Below are positions 17,943 to 31,900 of a stretch of DNA of 64,000 nt, piece by piece. The stretch is taken from NCBI GenBank assembly GCA_005281725.1, contig SSBO01000014.1, positions 780,169 to 844,168 on the forward strand. The letters are read 5' to 3'. The number at the start of each line of letters is the position of its first letter. Positions within the stretch are counted from its first letter, which is position 1. This DNA comes from Wuchereria bancrofti. Lineage: Eukaryota; Nematoda; Chromadorea; Rhabditida; Onchocercidae. A model generated the notes under the pieces. That model did no database searches. It saw only the letters and a list, made by a program, of their open reading frames with translations, and had not been told where the DNA came from. Made by a program: the position numbers and the translations under genes.

Positions 17943-18130
17943 ATTTGATGATATATTTGATATAATCAAAGTTAGTATGAAATAATATCATATAAAATTA
18001 AAATCTGTGATATTATTTGCTTGAAAATTGTTAAAATTTCATTTATATCTAAAAATTATACGCAAGAGACCAAAATTATTTGATATATTTGATATAATCA
18101 AAGTTAGTATGAAATAATATTATATAAAAT
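17943..18130. repeat. Direct repeat of ~52 bp, two copies
   Basis: 17943-17999 and about 18079-18130 share 'tatatttgatataatcaaag' and continue through GTTAGTATGAAATAATAT. They are nearly identical and about 135 bp apart, with unrelated AT-rich sequence between. Confidence 0.8.
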
Positions 18131-18310
18131 TCATCATTGATTAAAATTGTTTAAAACTTTATCATTGATTAAAGTTGCTTAAATAAATAAGAAAAATGAA
18201 TAAATAAACAAATTAGATAAATAAATAAGTAAACAACTAATTATTTAAATATGTACATTTATTTATTTATATAATATACTTTGAAACTTTGTATATATAT
18301 ATATATATAT

Positions 18311-18394
18311 NNNNNNNNNNNNNNNNNNNNNNNNNNNNNNNNNNNNNNNNNNNNNNNNNNNNNNNNNNNNNNNNNNNNNNNNNNNNNNNNNNNN
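18311..18394. other. 84-N assembly gap between (TA)n and (TTTA)n
   Basis: The gap is flanked by a TA dinucleotide run on the left and a long TATT tetranucleotide run on the right (18395-18480). The true length is unknown; the gap lies within low-complexity DNA. Confidence 0.98.
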
Positions 18395-18397
18395 TAT

Positions 18398-18480
<83 letters not shown>

Positions 18481-18481
18481 T
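18395..18481. repeat. (TTTA)n tetranucleotide microsatellite
   Basis: More than 20 uninterrupted TATT units directly after the assembly gap. Confidence 0.97.
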
Positions 18482-21400
18482 ACAACACACTTTGATACTT
18501 TATGCAGAGAGGAAGAGAGAGAGAGAAAGAAAGAGAGTTATAATTAGAGTTTCAAAGTATCTTATCAAAACTGGTAGCATTAATTGTCAATTATTTATGG
18601 ATAACGAAATAAGAAAATAATTTGAAATGTTTATCAACTTTTCTGTAGGTGATTTGATGTATTAGATTATTAATAACAAAGTTAAAAAAAAATTAAACTG
18701 ATTTAACTTAAGCTCAAGCTTATGATGAGTTTGTATTTATCCTGAAGGTTTCTTTCTGATATCTTTTCGAAAATGGTTCTGAAATAAGTTGAAACTTCTG
18801 AAATAAACACTTAGAAATGGCTTGTAATTAAGATTGTAATTTGAAAATTTTTGTTGGTAAAAAAATGCTACGAGAAAAGACGATGGTGTATCACACAGTT
18901 TTAGGAGAAAAAAAAAATCGTTTATTGGATTTTTGATGCTGAAAAATGTATCCAATGTTAAGGAACTAAAAAATTTCAAGGATTAGGAAAATTCGAAAAG
19001 AATCGAAATATAAAAACTTTTCTGTTGTTACTAAGTTACAGGTAAGAACATCTATCAGTAATCATAACAAACTGCAAGATTAACACATTCTACTAGATCA
19101 CAAAATGTTATAAATTTGACAAGGAATATTTAAATTACACACCAATTTATTTGCTCTAAAAATGATTTAGATTTTTCAGTATCTAAAATGACATTTCAAT
19201 TCATTTAATTTCCAGTTCTCATAAACAACAAGAAAAAAAAAGAAAAAAGGTAGTACGAAATTTTAGAATGTTTTAAAAAGAAGCAAATAGGATTTCGGAA
19301 AAATCGATTTGCAAGTATTTCCGGAAAAATAACTCAAAAATGAAATTAACACAAGTAAAATCCTATGGATTGCATAACACATTGGTCATAAATAATCTCC
19401 ATGACTACTATTTCACGAAATTTTGAGAACTCTGAGTAAAAATAAAAAAAAAATTTATGAAATTTTGTTCTAAAAAAAATCAAAAAAGATGAAATTTCGT
19501 CTCAATGTGACAAACGTCAGATTAATTTTTCATTGAAATTTTAACTAGAAAATTTAAGAATTAGAAATTTTATATAGCGATTTATTTGTTTTTTTTTTCT
19601 TTTTTAAATTGGTGAATTGAAAAAAAGTTGCAAAAATTCTTATCACTTCAGCATTGCATTGAACTAACTATTTTCAGCATTAATTAATGGAGCAAAATTT
19701 TTTAATTTCAACAACTTTAATCATTGCCGACGAGCGGAAGGTATTAGCAAAATGGAAATTAATTTCCAACAATATCTTTTATATTTTCATTGATTTAATC
19801 TCTTCAACAAATAATAAGTAATAGTAATTTTTTTTTCTCTTGTTTTGGGTTGATTTTATAATCCTTGCACTTATTGAAGATCAAATTTTTTAATTTTCTA
19901 ATTTTTAATTAAATCTAAAAATTATTTTTTTTGCACACAATACTGAAATGATGATGGTTAACATACAAAACGGAATTGGAATTTTTTTTATTCTGTTTAT
20001 CGATCTGTCAAATTTTACAAAAAGTGTACTATTAATCCATTTGACTACAAAAAAAACAAAGCGAATGCGAAGTTACATTGATAAGACATTTTGAAATTAA
20101 GTATTTGCAAAGTGTTAAAACATGATTATAATTTACAAGCAGTTTCGTATTAACTATTTCCAAAGTATCAAAATATAATTACAATTAACAAACAATCTTA
20201 TTGTCCACAAATTGCTGATTAAAATTATAAAATTTTAAAATTGAGATATTTAATGATTGGATAGGTGTTGCGTATTTCCTGATTTAAAATAAAAAAAAGC
20301 GAAAATTAAATGAGAAATTAAATGCTATTTAGAAACGATATGTTTCCGTTACAGAACTTTTTTTTTTCCATATAGAATAGTCCACCAAAATGTAATTAAT
20401 AGTAAATTATAGAAATAAAACAAATTAAAGATTGCAAAAAAAAAAAAAAAATACATTAATAAAATATATGAGAAAAGTGGAAAAAAATTGAAATGGAATA
20501 AATAATATTTGTTTGAGATATATGAAGAAACAAACATTATATTGCATTAATTATAAGTTAATCAACTAATTAGGTGGAAATTTATTGCTGCAATTATTTA
20601 TGAAAATATATTAATTAGTTGTGATCCGTTGATCACTTTATTTCATTTATACACTTGCCATTTGTTAAATACCACCATTATAAAATCCTAAACTTTTAAT
20701 TTGGATGAATATTTAATATTCTGTAATTGGCAGAATTTAAAATAGCTAAACAAATATAAAATTTCAAAATATAGACCTATAAGTTTAAAATAGTTTATCC
20801 ATATCATAGACAAATAAATTTGTTGTTTTTTTCTTGTTTTTTTTTTTTGTTTTTTTTATTTTTGTTAAGTGATAATATTCTTGTGAATAATTAATAATGG
20901 CAAAATGATATACAATCTGAAAAAAGTTTTTTTAATCGGTTACAGTAAGTGCAAAAAAAAAAAAAAAGTGAAAATAAAGTCATTTAAGTTGTATAACATG
21001 TGGTTAGAACATTTTCTTTTTTGATAGTTTATTTCTTCTTCAGTTTCATTTAAATTAGTTTCATTTAAAAAACTGCCCTTTTTCCTTTTTCTTCTTTTTT
21101 TTATTTTCTTTTTTTTTCCCTTTTTGTATTCTATTTCTAGGATTAGCCATAAGACTTATTTTGTCAAAACCTGAAGTTAACAATTTATATTTTTCTAATT
21201 GATTGCAACGAAAATTATATTCAATTCCAAAAAAAAAGAAAGAGTTTTTGCTTAATTTATCGAAATACAGTAATTCATTGAAAGTAAAAAATTAAAATTC
21301 ATATATTTTATAGATTATTTATGAATTTTATCGTCAACATTATCATTCTATTGTAATTAATTGAAATTTGCCAATAATGTTAATGTTGATAATTATTAAT

Positions 21401-22646
21401 TTTCTAAATTATTCTACAAATAAATTTCAATTTGATTTTAAATGATACTCATGAAGCTTTCTTTTATTTCTTTTCAATTATATTCCATCGAATGTTTTTC
21501 AATTTTTTCTATGCCATTAATGGAATACACAAATTACTTCCACCAAGATATCATCCTTGAAAAATTCATTTTATGTGTTGTTTGTATCTTCTGTACTCCT
21601 TTTCTGAGAACTAAAATCGAACCATATGTTTGTGATTGAATGCATTTGAGAAGGATGATCAAATTCAATCATTTACATCAATTCGATTCTTAATCGGAAA
21701 TGAGATGGAACGGTAACAAAACGATGAACTAAGTAAACACAGGTATGTGAAATATCTCGTTTTGTTGTTAAGTCATTCTGTGTCATGTTTATTTTGAAAT
21801 AAATGAATTATTTATTAAAATTTTGAGATTAAAAGTGAGGTTTTTTTTTTTAATTTCAAATTAAAAAGAAAATAATCGCATGAATATGACGTTTGAATTA
21901 ATTGCTTGAAATTTTTGTTGTTTAATTTTTAATGAAACTAAAAAGCTAATTTGTAAATATAATAAATTATTAGCTATTCTATTCATTTGATGAAACTTAT
22001 TCATTTCATCGACAAAGTCAAATTATTTTGCACACAAAAACTTTATTTTTTTATTGTTATTAATCATTGTAAGCAAATTTTATTTTATTAATTATATCAT
22101 GCAATAGAATAATGCGCAAAATTAATCGTCCAAAAAAAAAAAAAGAGAAAAAAAACACGATAATTTATATAATTAAATCATCATTTATTATCATTTTAAT
22201 GTGTAAAAGAAAAAAATTTTTTTTATTGCTTATTGATGGATGATTTTTTTTTTCTTTTTTCTTCTAAAATAGTTAAAATTTCAAACTAACAAAGTATGTA
22301 ATTTTTGTTTGAACAATTTTGTTTGTCTTTTTCAAACATTTCTAGGGTTTTTGCTTTTTAAATGTAAAAGTTAATGGATTTAACCGTGAATAAAAATGTC
22401 AAATTTTTGCTGTATTCCAACTATCTCATTTTTTGTTTCCTTTTTTCCAACACTGTAAACATTCTATTTATCTTTTTTTTTTCTCCATTTGAAAATTATC
22501 AATAAATGTTAAAATAAGTTTTATTTAAAAGTTTTAAAGAAATAATTTCAATCCCACAGTTTTTTTTTTTATTTATAATAAAATTTCCATTATTTACTTT
22601 GATTTTTACTTTTCAACCATGCATATTTTTTAATTGCAATTTTGTT

Positions 22647-22707
22647 AGTGATATTAAATATTATCACTGTTAATTGCAATTTATTAGTGATATTAAATAT
22701 TATCACT
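22647..22707. repeat. Two tandem copies of a 22-nt palindrome
   Basis: AGTGATA...TATCACT (stem of at least 7 bp around an AT core) at 22647-22668, repeated exactly at 22686-22707 with a spacing of 39, each preceded by a TTAATTGCAAT-type sequence. Confidence 0.8.
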
Positions 22708-25700
22708 GTTAGTATGACGATGATATTTCAGTTAGCTATGATATTATTGCCTAAATCATTTATATTAATTACACTTTTGTTTCGCTTATGAAACAAAAGA
22801 TTATAGTTGAATTTTATGTAATATGCAATAATGCTAAAAAAAAAAAGAAAAAAAAAACGAAATTTAAAATTTATTCAAGCAATGCTTAAAATCTATTAAA
22901 TTGAAATAAAGTACATTTTTTTTTTCATCATCACATTTAACCCTTCTTCAATACTTTGCTTTATTGCTAGTATCTTCCAAAATATTTCCCGATATTTCTT
23001 GATAATCATTTTCTTTCTTTTTCTTCCTTTGGAACTGTCCAAATTTCTAGTTTTCGACACTTATCTTTTTTTTTTCTCCATCCTTTCTTACAATTCAACT
23101 ATTATTTTTCTTTTTTCTAATTCTTCAATTTAGTTACTTTAAATATTAGAATTCAATTTTCACCAGTGTTTGCCGTTTTTTTTTTTCAATTCCTTTGCAC
23201 AACTCAATGAATATTTCTATATGCTACTAATAAAATTGAATTAAATCGTTTTAAGCTATGTCACTTCAATAATTTCAATAATATGCAGTTTTAGTTAACA
23301 TGATGACTTTGTTTATTAGTTTTCTTGTATGACTTTAAGTGTGCTTAAAGTATGATGTAAAATTTGGATCATTTCCGGTTTACATTTGAAATTAATGACT
23401 TGATTTATTTAAAAATTAAAATAAACTCACAAAATGCATAATTAAAATTATAAAATATTTGGCAAAAATTTTACCAGAAATTTAGCAACATTTAGCATTA
23501 AACTTTTACTCGTGAAGTTCAAATATTTCCAATGGAAAATGATGAATAATTTTAACCATTTGAAAATGAGAACCATTTAGCATGAGCTAATCATTATCGT
23601 GAAAATGCAATGTAAAGTAATTGAAATCGGATATTAGAAATAAAATTATATGGTAATTCGCTCCAAAAAAAAAAATAAATAAAATTCGATTTTCTAAAAA
23701 TCCATTAAGCAAGATGTTGAATTATACTCCACAACAAATATTGATATATGTCCTTTTCCCTCAATACTATATCAAACCTCTACTGCTTTTAGTTGTAGTG
23801 CAAAATTTGTCATAATTCATGCATTCTTAATCTTCTTTCTTTCTTCTTTTTTTTTTTTTACACTAAAGTATTTTGAAGTTTATGATAATTTACTAAATGT
23901 AATCCAATTTTTGATCTTGCTAAATAAATAAATGTGCAAAAAAAAAAGAAAATAATTTAATTTATATTATAACACTAAATTAATTAGATATATGCATGAT
24001 ACTGTTGGAAATTTCATTTATTATCAGTTTATTAGGATTAATTTTATGTTAATTTACACAATCCTTACGATATACTAAAATAAAGTTTCAAATATGCATT
24101 CGTAATGTTTAGATATTTTAACTGTTAGGAAATTCTAACAATAAAAAAAGTGATGGAGAGAGAGAGAGAGAGAGGAAAAAAAAGTGATGTAAATCACTTT
24201 TCATACAAATTTTAATGCAATGGATTTAATGTTAAAACAGATAAAATAAAAAAAAAACAAACAAAAAAAAAGTGATAACGAGAATGAAATGATCAGAAAG
24301 TGTTTGCTTGTTGATGAAAATATAAAATTTTATTTCATCGTCGATTACTAATATTACTAACAAAATTCTGCCTTTTTTTTTTTTTTTTTGATTTTTAATA
24401 TTCCCTTCAACAAACAAAATTATTTATGATGATTCAATTTTTAAGTGGAAAAAATTTTAATTACTTTAATTATCAATTGCATTTTTAAAAGATGAAAAAA
24501 ATACTTTTTTTTATCAAATTGCTTTTTTTGCTAAAAACCTTATTTTTTCAAAATAATACAAAGTGAAACTTTTCATGTCAAACATTGCACCTTTTTTTTT
24601 TTATAATTTTCAACTAATAACAAATGTAAATAATAATATCAGATGAAAGTTTAAATCTGTAAACTAATACATAATGCTACCTATCTATCAAATAATAATT
24701 GTTATTTATTTAATGAGCTGACTCATCATTATTAATCATCTTTTAAAAAAGTAATAATAATAACTTGTTAAAGCTTATGAAAAAAATTGAGGAGATTTTG
24801 AAATCTTATCGTAACTAATTTTAATCATGAAAATTTCAAAATTTTTGAGCCGAAAGAAAAATACGTTTTTTTCTTCCTTTTTTTTTTACTTCGGTTTTTT
24901 TAATTTTCTTCTGTAAATATATGCCTGCTGCTTCTGCTACTGCTCTTTTCATCAATTTCCGACATATCATCAACTTATACAATCAGTAAAATGATGCATT
25001 TCCAAAACAAGCAACTTTTTAGAAATGTTATGATTGGTTTTTTTTTTTTTATTTTTCCGATTTCTTTATTCCTTTTATTATTTAATGAAAACATACCCAA
25101 AAGATGCTTGCTTTTATAGTTACAATATAGCATTTTTTTTTTTTTTTTTTTGATTGATTGGATTGAAATATTCTTGAAACTCTTTATCAACAATATCATT
25201 TGAATATTACTGTTTAAAAATCCCGAAATATGGTAGATTTGAAAAAATGGTAGATTTTGATAATTATATTTCCTGCTTTTAATGTAACTGGTTCAAGTGA
25301 TATGATTAGATGATTATACAATTTCTATATAATTTATCGATTATAGATTAAGATCGATTTGTTTTAAAATGATTTGCAAATGTTTAATTTAAAAATAAAA
25401 CCATTGAAAATGCAATCAAAAGTGAAAATGACTCATTTCATTTCATTTGATTTCTCATCATACTTTCTATAGATAATGGAATTTATCGATTATAAGTTGG
25501 GATTGATTGTAGGAAAATGGAGAAAATGGATTTGTAATTATTTAACTTTTTCTTCTCTTTTCAATTTTTCCTATATGTTTCATTTTAATTCATTTAAATT
25601 AAAAAATTGTCAAAAAATCAAATATTGACAGAGTTACGTTCTTTATAAAATAAATGAACAAATAAATGTAAACAAATGAATTAATAAGTAAAAATAAACA

Positions 25701-28700
25701 ATAAATATATATATTTTTTCTTTTTGATGAAATTTTAATCAATGCTATTCTTAAGAGGCAGGTTAAAAACTTATGGTTAATTATCCTTAACATACAGTAG
25801 GACTTTGATTTATGCCGAACTTCAATTTCTGGGATAAGAAATGAAAAAGCGAATGAAAGATTGATAGTTAAGGTTTAAAAAAAAAAAAAAAGAAAAAGTA
25901 AATCTCAATAAATTGTGTAAACATTTCAATGATGTGTGAGATATTATTGAGTTGATAACGATTTATACTGATGATATTAAAGTTTGATTTGACAAAGCTA
26001 TGAGCCATATGTTTCATTTTTCATCTTTCATCTCTATTTTATATCTACCAGATTTCTTAAAGATTTTATGATAAATCATATTTTAATTTAAACTTTATGA
26101 TAAATTGTACTTTTTTAAGTGATCCATTACAAGTCAGAAATTGACAAAAACTTTAGGATTTAATAATACAATAGGAAAAATATTGCTAAGTATTGTTAAT
26201 TTTATCAATTCATTTTGTGTATAAATATCACACTTTGTTAATGAATCAATGAAATTATTTGTAAATAATAAAAATATTAATTTCTATGCTTTTTTTAAAA
26301 ATTGCTTGTGCATCATGTTTCTAGATAAGTCTCTTTTTTTTTTTGTTTTTTACTACAAGAATTATTTTACTACGATTAATTTAAAATTGTTATATTGTAA
26401 CTGAAAATTAACTACAAATATGCAATTTAAAAACTTCCTAAAACACTAAGTAAACGATTAACTTTGAAAACAAATGAAAAAAAAGTTTAGCTATGGAAGA
26501 GATGATGTAAAGCATAAATGATTAAGCATCTTCTTATTTCTCTCTCTCCCTCTCCCTCTCTCTCTCTCTCTTTCTTTGGAAGAAAGAAAGCAAAATTTTG
26601 TGCAGTAAAATTTTTTTTAAAGAAATGATTAGAATAAAAAAGAAGGTAAATGATGGGTAAAGATAAATAATGAGGCAAATATTTGCATTTTTTTTTTTCT
26701 ATCTATAACAAGTTCCAGTTTTTATTAAACATTTAAATAAAAATATGTATGTGTTACTTTTGAAGCAATCTTTTCTAATTACTTAATTAAACAAAACTAA
26801 TGTTTATTGTTTAATCATTAACTTTAGAGGATGTGGGAAATTTGTTTGTCGCTAATTACTTTTGCGTATTAATTTTATTACATTCATATTTCTTCGATTT
26901 GATGCTATGTTTATTATTTTGATGAAATAAAATTTTTTAATTTCAATTGCTACTGCTATTGCTTCAATTTCTTTACTTTCATATCTTAGTTATTTGGATT
27001 TCTTTTTTTTCCACTTTTCGCTATTTTGATTAGATTTTGTTAAAAGTAGTTCCAGTAGTACTAGTAATACTATCAGTTATTATTACATAACGGATATATG
27101 CTATTTTTACTAAAATTTTGCAAAAAAAAAATTTATATATTAAAAAATTTTTGCGTTTCCAGATGATTCTGATAATAATTTACCTCACTTTATTACAGTG
27201 TTTCAAATATTTTAAAAGTTTCTAAAAAAAAAAAAGAAAAAAAAAAGAAAATATTCTTGTAAAAGTGCACAATAAGTACTATATACCATATAATGTTCAC
27301 TAATAATTTAATTTTTATCAATATAGGATGGTAATATTTGAAAAATTATTTGCTAACATTTCATTGCTTCTCGATTAAATGTTTCATTGTTTATTAAAAC
27401 AAATTTAGTTAATATTATATTCTTTCCTATTTTTACTGTTTAAAATAGCTTTAATAGAGAACAAAAAAGCTAAATTTTCTTACTGTATATTAATTAAGCT
27501 TTAAAAATAATTAAAAGCTTAGCGAACAAATTTAGTGAATGAATTAAACATGATTTGTTTAAAAGAAAAACATTAAATAGCATGAAAATTATTTTCGCAA
27601 GAAAATACAAATGATGATTTGTAATAATTCATGTAAAATTTTTATCAATAAAATTTTTTCAAAAATTTTTAAAACAACAAATCTTTACTAATTTCTCTTT
27701 GAACTTTAAAAAAAAACACTTGTCACACTTGATTGTTTTATCATTTTCTGGTTGTAATAAAACTATGTTGTAATTAATATCACATTGAAAGTATTTTATT
27801 TCATTCCAGCAACTTTAAGTGCTTATTTTGTTTTTATATTTTACTTCATACATTTTAAGTTTATTTATTGATCGTCATCAGTATATTATATATTTTCTTT
27901 GACAACACATTCTCATTTCTTGCTGTTAGGTGCCTTTTCGATCCATTTAATAGCTTACTTAATATACTGAAAGTATACGATTTTACTTTGACAAAATTTC
28001 TGTTATTTTTTTTTTTATTTCTTTTTTTTTTGTTAGTTCAGTTATTTGAGGTTCAATAATTTTCGCTCTTTTTTTTACCTTCTGTTTTCATTTAATTGTA
28101 TTAATTGTACTGTGTCATTCAATTTTATCATTTATTTTAATTCCATGCAAGGAATTTGCACCAATTTAAACAAAAGTTTATAAGAGTAACAAATTTTCAT
28201 TTGCAAAAAAAAAAAAAAAAAAAGAAATGAGTAAAATAAAAATAAAAAAATAAAGCTGCTTAAAAATATAAAGGAAAGAAAAGAGAAACAGATCGATATG
28301 AAACCTTTGAGATTTTATACCTTCCGGAAATTTTAAACTGAACTTCATACAATATTTTTATATTTTGTCACTTAATCATAGTTTTTGTATAAATTTCACT
28401 TTTTTCTTTTCTCTCTCTCCCTCTCTCTTTATCTTCCTTCGTTTTTTTAAAAAATACTACATAGATTTTACTTCATTCCCAGAATCTTAGAAAAAAAAAG
28501 ACGAAAACAAAACAGTTTCAAAATTTTTTGTTGTTTAAGTTTTTGATGTAAAATTTGTATGATTTATCGTTAGAAACTTTTGAAATTGTGCTAAATTTAT
28601 AAGCAAATCAATATAGAAGTATTGTTTTTGCTATGATGAATTGATATGATGAAAGTAATAATAACAACCAATAGTTAAATTATTCAATAATTCATTTAAA

Positions 28701-28780
28701 AAAAAGAAAAAAAAAATTGAAAAATTGAAAACTCTTAATAAAATATATGAAGGGAAATTTAATATTTTAAGTATTTACCA

Positions 28781-28786
28781 ATGTGA
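28781..28786 (+). promoter_or_regulatory. Minimal start-stop upstream ORF (ATGTGA) overlapping the Kir start codon
   Basis: ATG at 28781 is followed at once by TGA (28784-28786), whose A is the A of the channel's ATG (28786-28788). A TTTTAAG acceptor-like site at 28765-28771 would place it in a very short 5' leader if used for trans-splicing. This depends on 28786 being the true start. Confidence 0.4.
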
Positions 28787-28951
28787 TGGAATGCGAGGAT
28801 ACCTTAATAATCTCGGATAACCGAGAACGTTCATCACGTTTCTTCAAAGCGCCCCGAATTGGTTCACGTCGAATCCGTAATAGATTAGTACAGAAAGGTG
28901 GCATATGCAATATATCACTTGTTAATGTACCCAAACAACGGCGGAAATATT

Positions 28952-28987
<36 letters not shown>

Positions 28988-31900
28988 CTTCTTTCATCTT
29001 TCCTCCTGTTTCCTACAACAATCTTCTTTAAGTGTACGACAAACAAAAAGGTTGCGAGAAAAAAAAAAATCTTCCAATGATGTACTATAAAATGAGATTT
29101 AAGTAAAGATGAAAATAAGCCTATTTGTTTTTTCAAATTATCCACATTTTAGCTTTAGATTAAATATACCATTATAATAAAATATGTTTCTGAAAATGCT
29201 TCATGATGGATGAAATTCCAGGATTTTATTATCAGAAAATTTACTAGCACTAAGTAAAAGTTAAATTAAGTTGGTAGACACTTGATTTGGTGTAGATAAT
29301 AAAAAAAGGTAGATTTACTTAAAAACGAATAAATCCAAATAGAAATGATCCAAAAATATAATATTAAAAAAAAAAAAAAAAAGTGGTAGAGAGTACTAAA
29401 GATTGTATTTTTTTTTTAAATTATTTCAATTTATGACAACATTTATTCAAATGAATATGTAGCTTAAAAAAAATTAATCACAATTTTCAACTCATTTATT
29501 ATTATGATTATTTTATATCGAATTAAATTTTCACAAATTTTTTTAAGTGATATTTTTACGACAGTAATCGAAATTAGATGGCGTTGGACATTGTTATTTT
29601 TTGCAACATCATTCATCGCCTCATGGACTTTTTTCTTTTCTGTTTACTATTTCTTTACAACAATTCATGGTGATTTCGAGCATATAAACGATCCAAATTG
29701 GATTCCATGTATTATGAATGCTAATAGTAAAACAAATATCTTTTTATTTTCATTTACAACTCAAACAACAATTGGTTATGGTTTTAGGTTACAACCTTTT
29801 TTTTTTTTTTTTTTTTTCATTCATGTAAATTAATTTCCACTTAACAAATATAAAAATTTTATAAATTCAGAAAAAAAAGCAAGGGCAAAAAGAAAAAATA
29901 TGAATTTTTTAAATTTATTAGTTTAAACTAAACTCTACTTTTTTCATTTCATTCGAATATAATTTTTTATAATGAAATTTTGAGAAAAAAAAATATATTT
30001 TTAATTTAATTAGCTTCAAATTTCGCAACATTTTAGATATCCAACAACTGAGTGCCCATTAATTATTATAACAATGTGCCTTCAATTTATGGTTGGTGTT
30101 ATGTGTCATACATTGATGACTGGTGTAATATTTGCTAAATTAGCAAGGCCTATCAAACGAGCTGCAACAATTATTTTCAGGTTATATTTCTAAACATAAT
30201 ATTATTTTAACTGAATTTTTGAAAACAAAGAAATAAAAAATCAAAAAGTACAAAATATTGAAAAAAAAAAAAGTAGCAAATTTTTCACTTTGCTTAATAA
30301 AAGTTGTTTAAAGGCCAAAAAAAAAAAAAAAAATTAAGTTTTTAAATTCAGTCATAGAGACATAGAGTTGACAAAGCTGTTTGATATTATTTCGCTCTTC
30401 CTCTTGATATAATGCAACAATTGCCTTATCTCATTTTATTTATTTTGTTATGCTGATCAAAAATCATTGAATTTTTTTTTTCTCCTCCTTTCCTTTCACC
30501 TTTCTCTTCTTTTAATTTCATTCATTCATATTTTGGAAGAATGAAAAGAGAAAGAATAAGGTAGCATTTAATTGCAGAAGAGTATTGCTTTTTTATTCAT
30601 TTCAAATTACCATTATTTAATTAACAATGAGAATTTTTTAATTAGGAATAAATAATCTTTCGCATCTACTGTCCAGAATGATCTAAACTATTATTTTGCT
30701 TATTTATTTGCATAAATTTATTGAAATATTTCGGAGTAGTCCTAAATTATTTGATATTTTTCAGGTTGCTAAAAATTTTTCTTATCAATAGATGACTTTA
30801 TTAAACAGTACGGAAGCAATCTAATTAATATTACTTTACGATGAGACATTTTGCCAAGTTAATAATAACATTATTAAAATAAAAATAAGAATGAAAATGA
30901 AAAGAAAATAGTTTCATGAACATTTCGGAAATAGTTTTTCTGTGCAATACAATTTGAGCAACATTTGTTTCAGTAAAAATGCGGTAATCTGCATGCGAGA
31001 TGGTAAATTGTGCCTACTTTTTCGGGTTGGTGATATGAGAAAAAGCTCATTAGCCGAAGCTCATGTTCGTTTACAGGTTAGCTTCTTAGAAAATCCAAAT
31101 CAAATTTTCATCGGGAAAATAGGAAGAATTTTATTAAGAAAATTTTAAAGAGTATCATTTTTTTTTTTAAAAAAAAAAAGAAAAAAGATATTTAAAATTG
31201 ATGTTAAAATGTCTTTTTTTTTTTGTATTTTTGTCTTTTAAAACTGTTTTCTGATAAATTTTTGCATGTGGGAAATTTTTTTTCTTTTTATTTTCCTTGC
31301 TTGTCTAGATTTACAACATATTTTCTGCACATGAGAGATACATTAAATTGATAAGTGGATTAGATTAAATGAATTATTGCTTGCAAATTTCGCAAATGTT
31401 GCAGAAGTTTGTTGCAAAATTCAAAAATGTAAGAAGATCTTTGAACATTCATCATTAAATTATATATTGGAAATGAAGTATTTTTGACAAGTTGAGTAAC
31501 AATTTTAGCGCCTAAAGAATAATATTTTTAGATGATCAAGAAATGTATAACATATGAGGGAGAGCTACTACCTTTCCATCAATTTGATATGGATGTTGGC
31601 TATGATACGGGCTTAGATCGTGTATTTGTCATTTGGCCAATAACAGTTTGTCATGAAATTGATGAGAATAGCCCGCTATATGAAGTTAGCAAAGAAAGTT
31701 TACGTACAGCTCGATTTGAAATTATTGCTATTCTCGAAGGTGTCGTCGAATCGGTTGGTTCAACAACGCAAGCACGAACATCTTATTTACCTAATGAAAT
31801 TTTATGGGGTAAACGGTAAGTTAAAAACGTTTTCATGTGAATAAAGCAATGAATAATTTCTATTGCTTGAAAGAAAAATGAAAAGTACCTAATTTATTTT

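Larger units (their letters stand above)
17041..28770. other. Gene-less AT-rich interval between gene X and the Kir channel gene
   Basis: About 11.7 kb with no open frame longer than expected by chance and no splice-linked coding signal on either strand. It holds the repeats listed separately, a (GA)n run near 24157-24172, a (CT)n run near 26538-26574, and many A or T runs of 8-20 nt. Upstream regulatory DNA or untranslated first exons of the channel gene could be here, but I cannot identify them. Confidence 0.7.

Noticed and set aside
18281..18547. Open frames with a Tyr-Leu-Phe-Ile repeat around the N gap
   Set aside because: Translation of (TTTA)n plus gap bases; no coding evidence.
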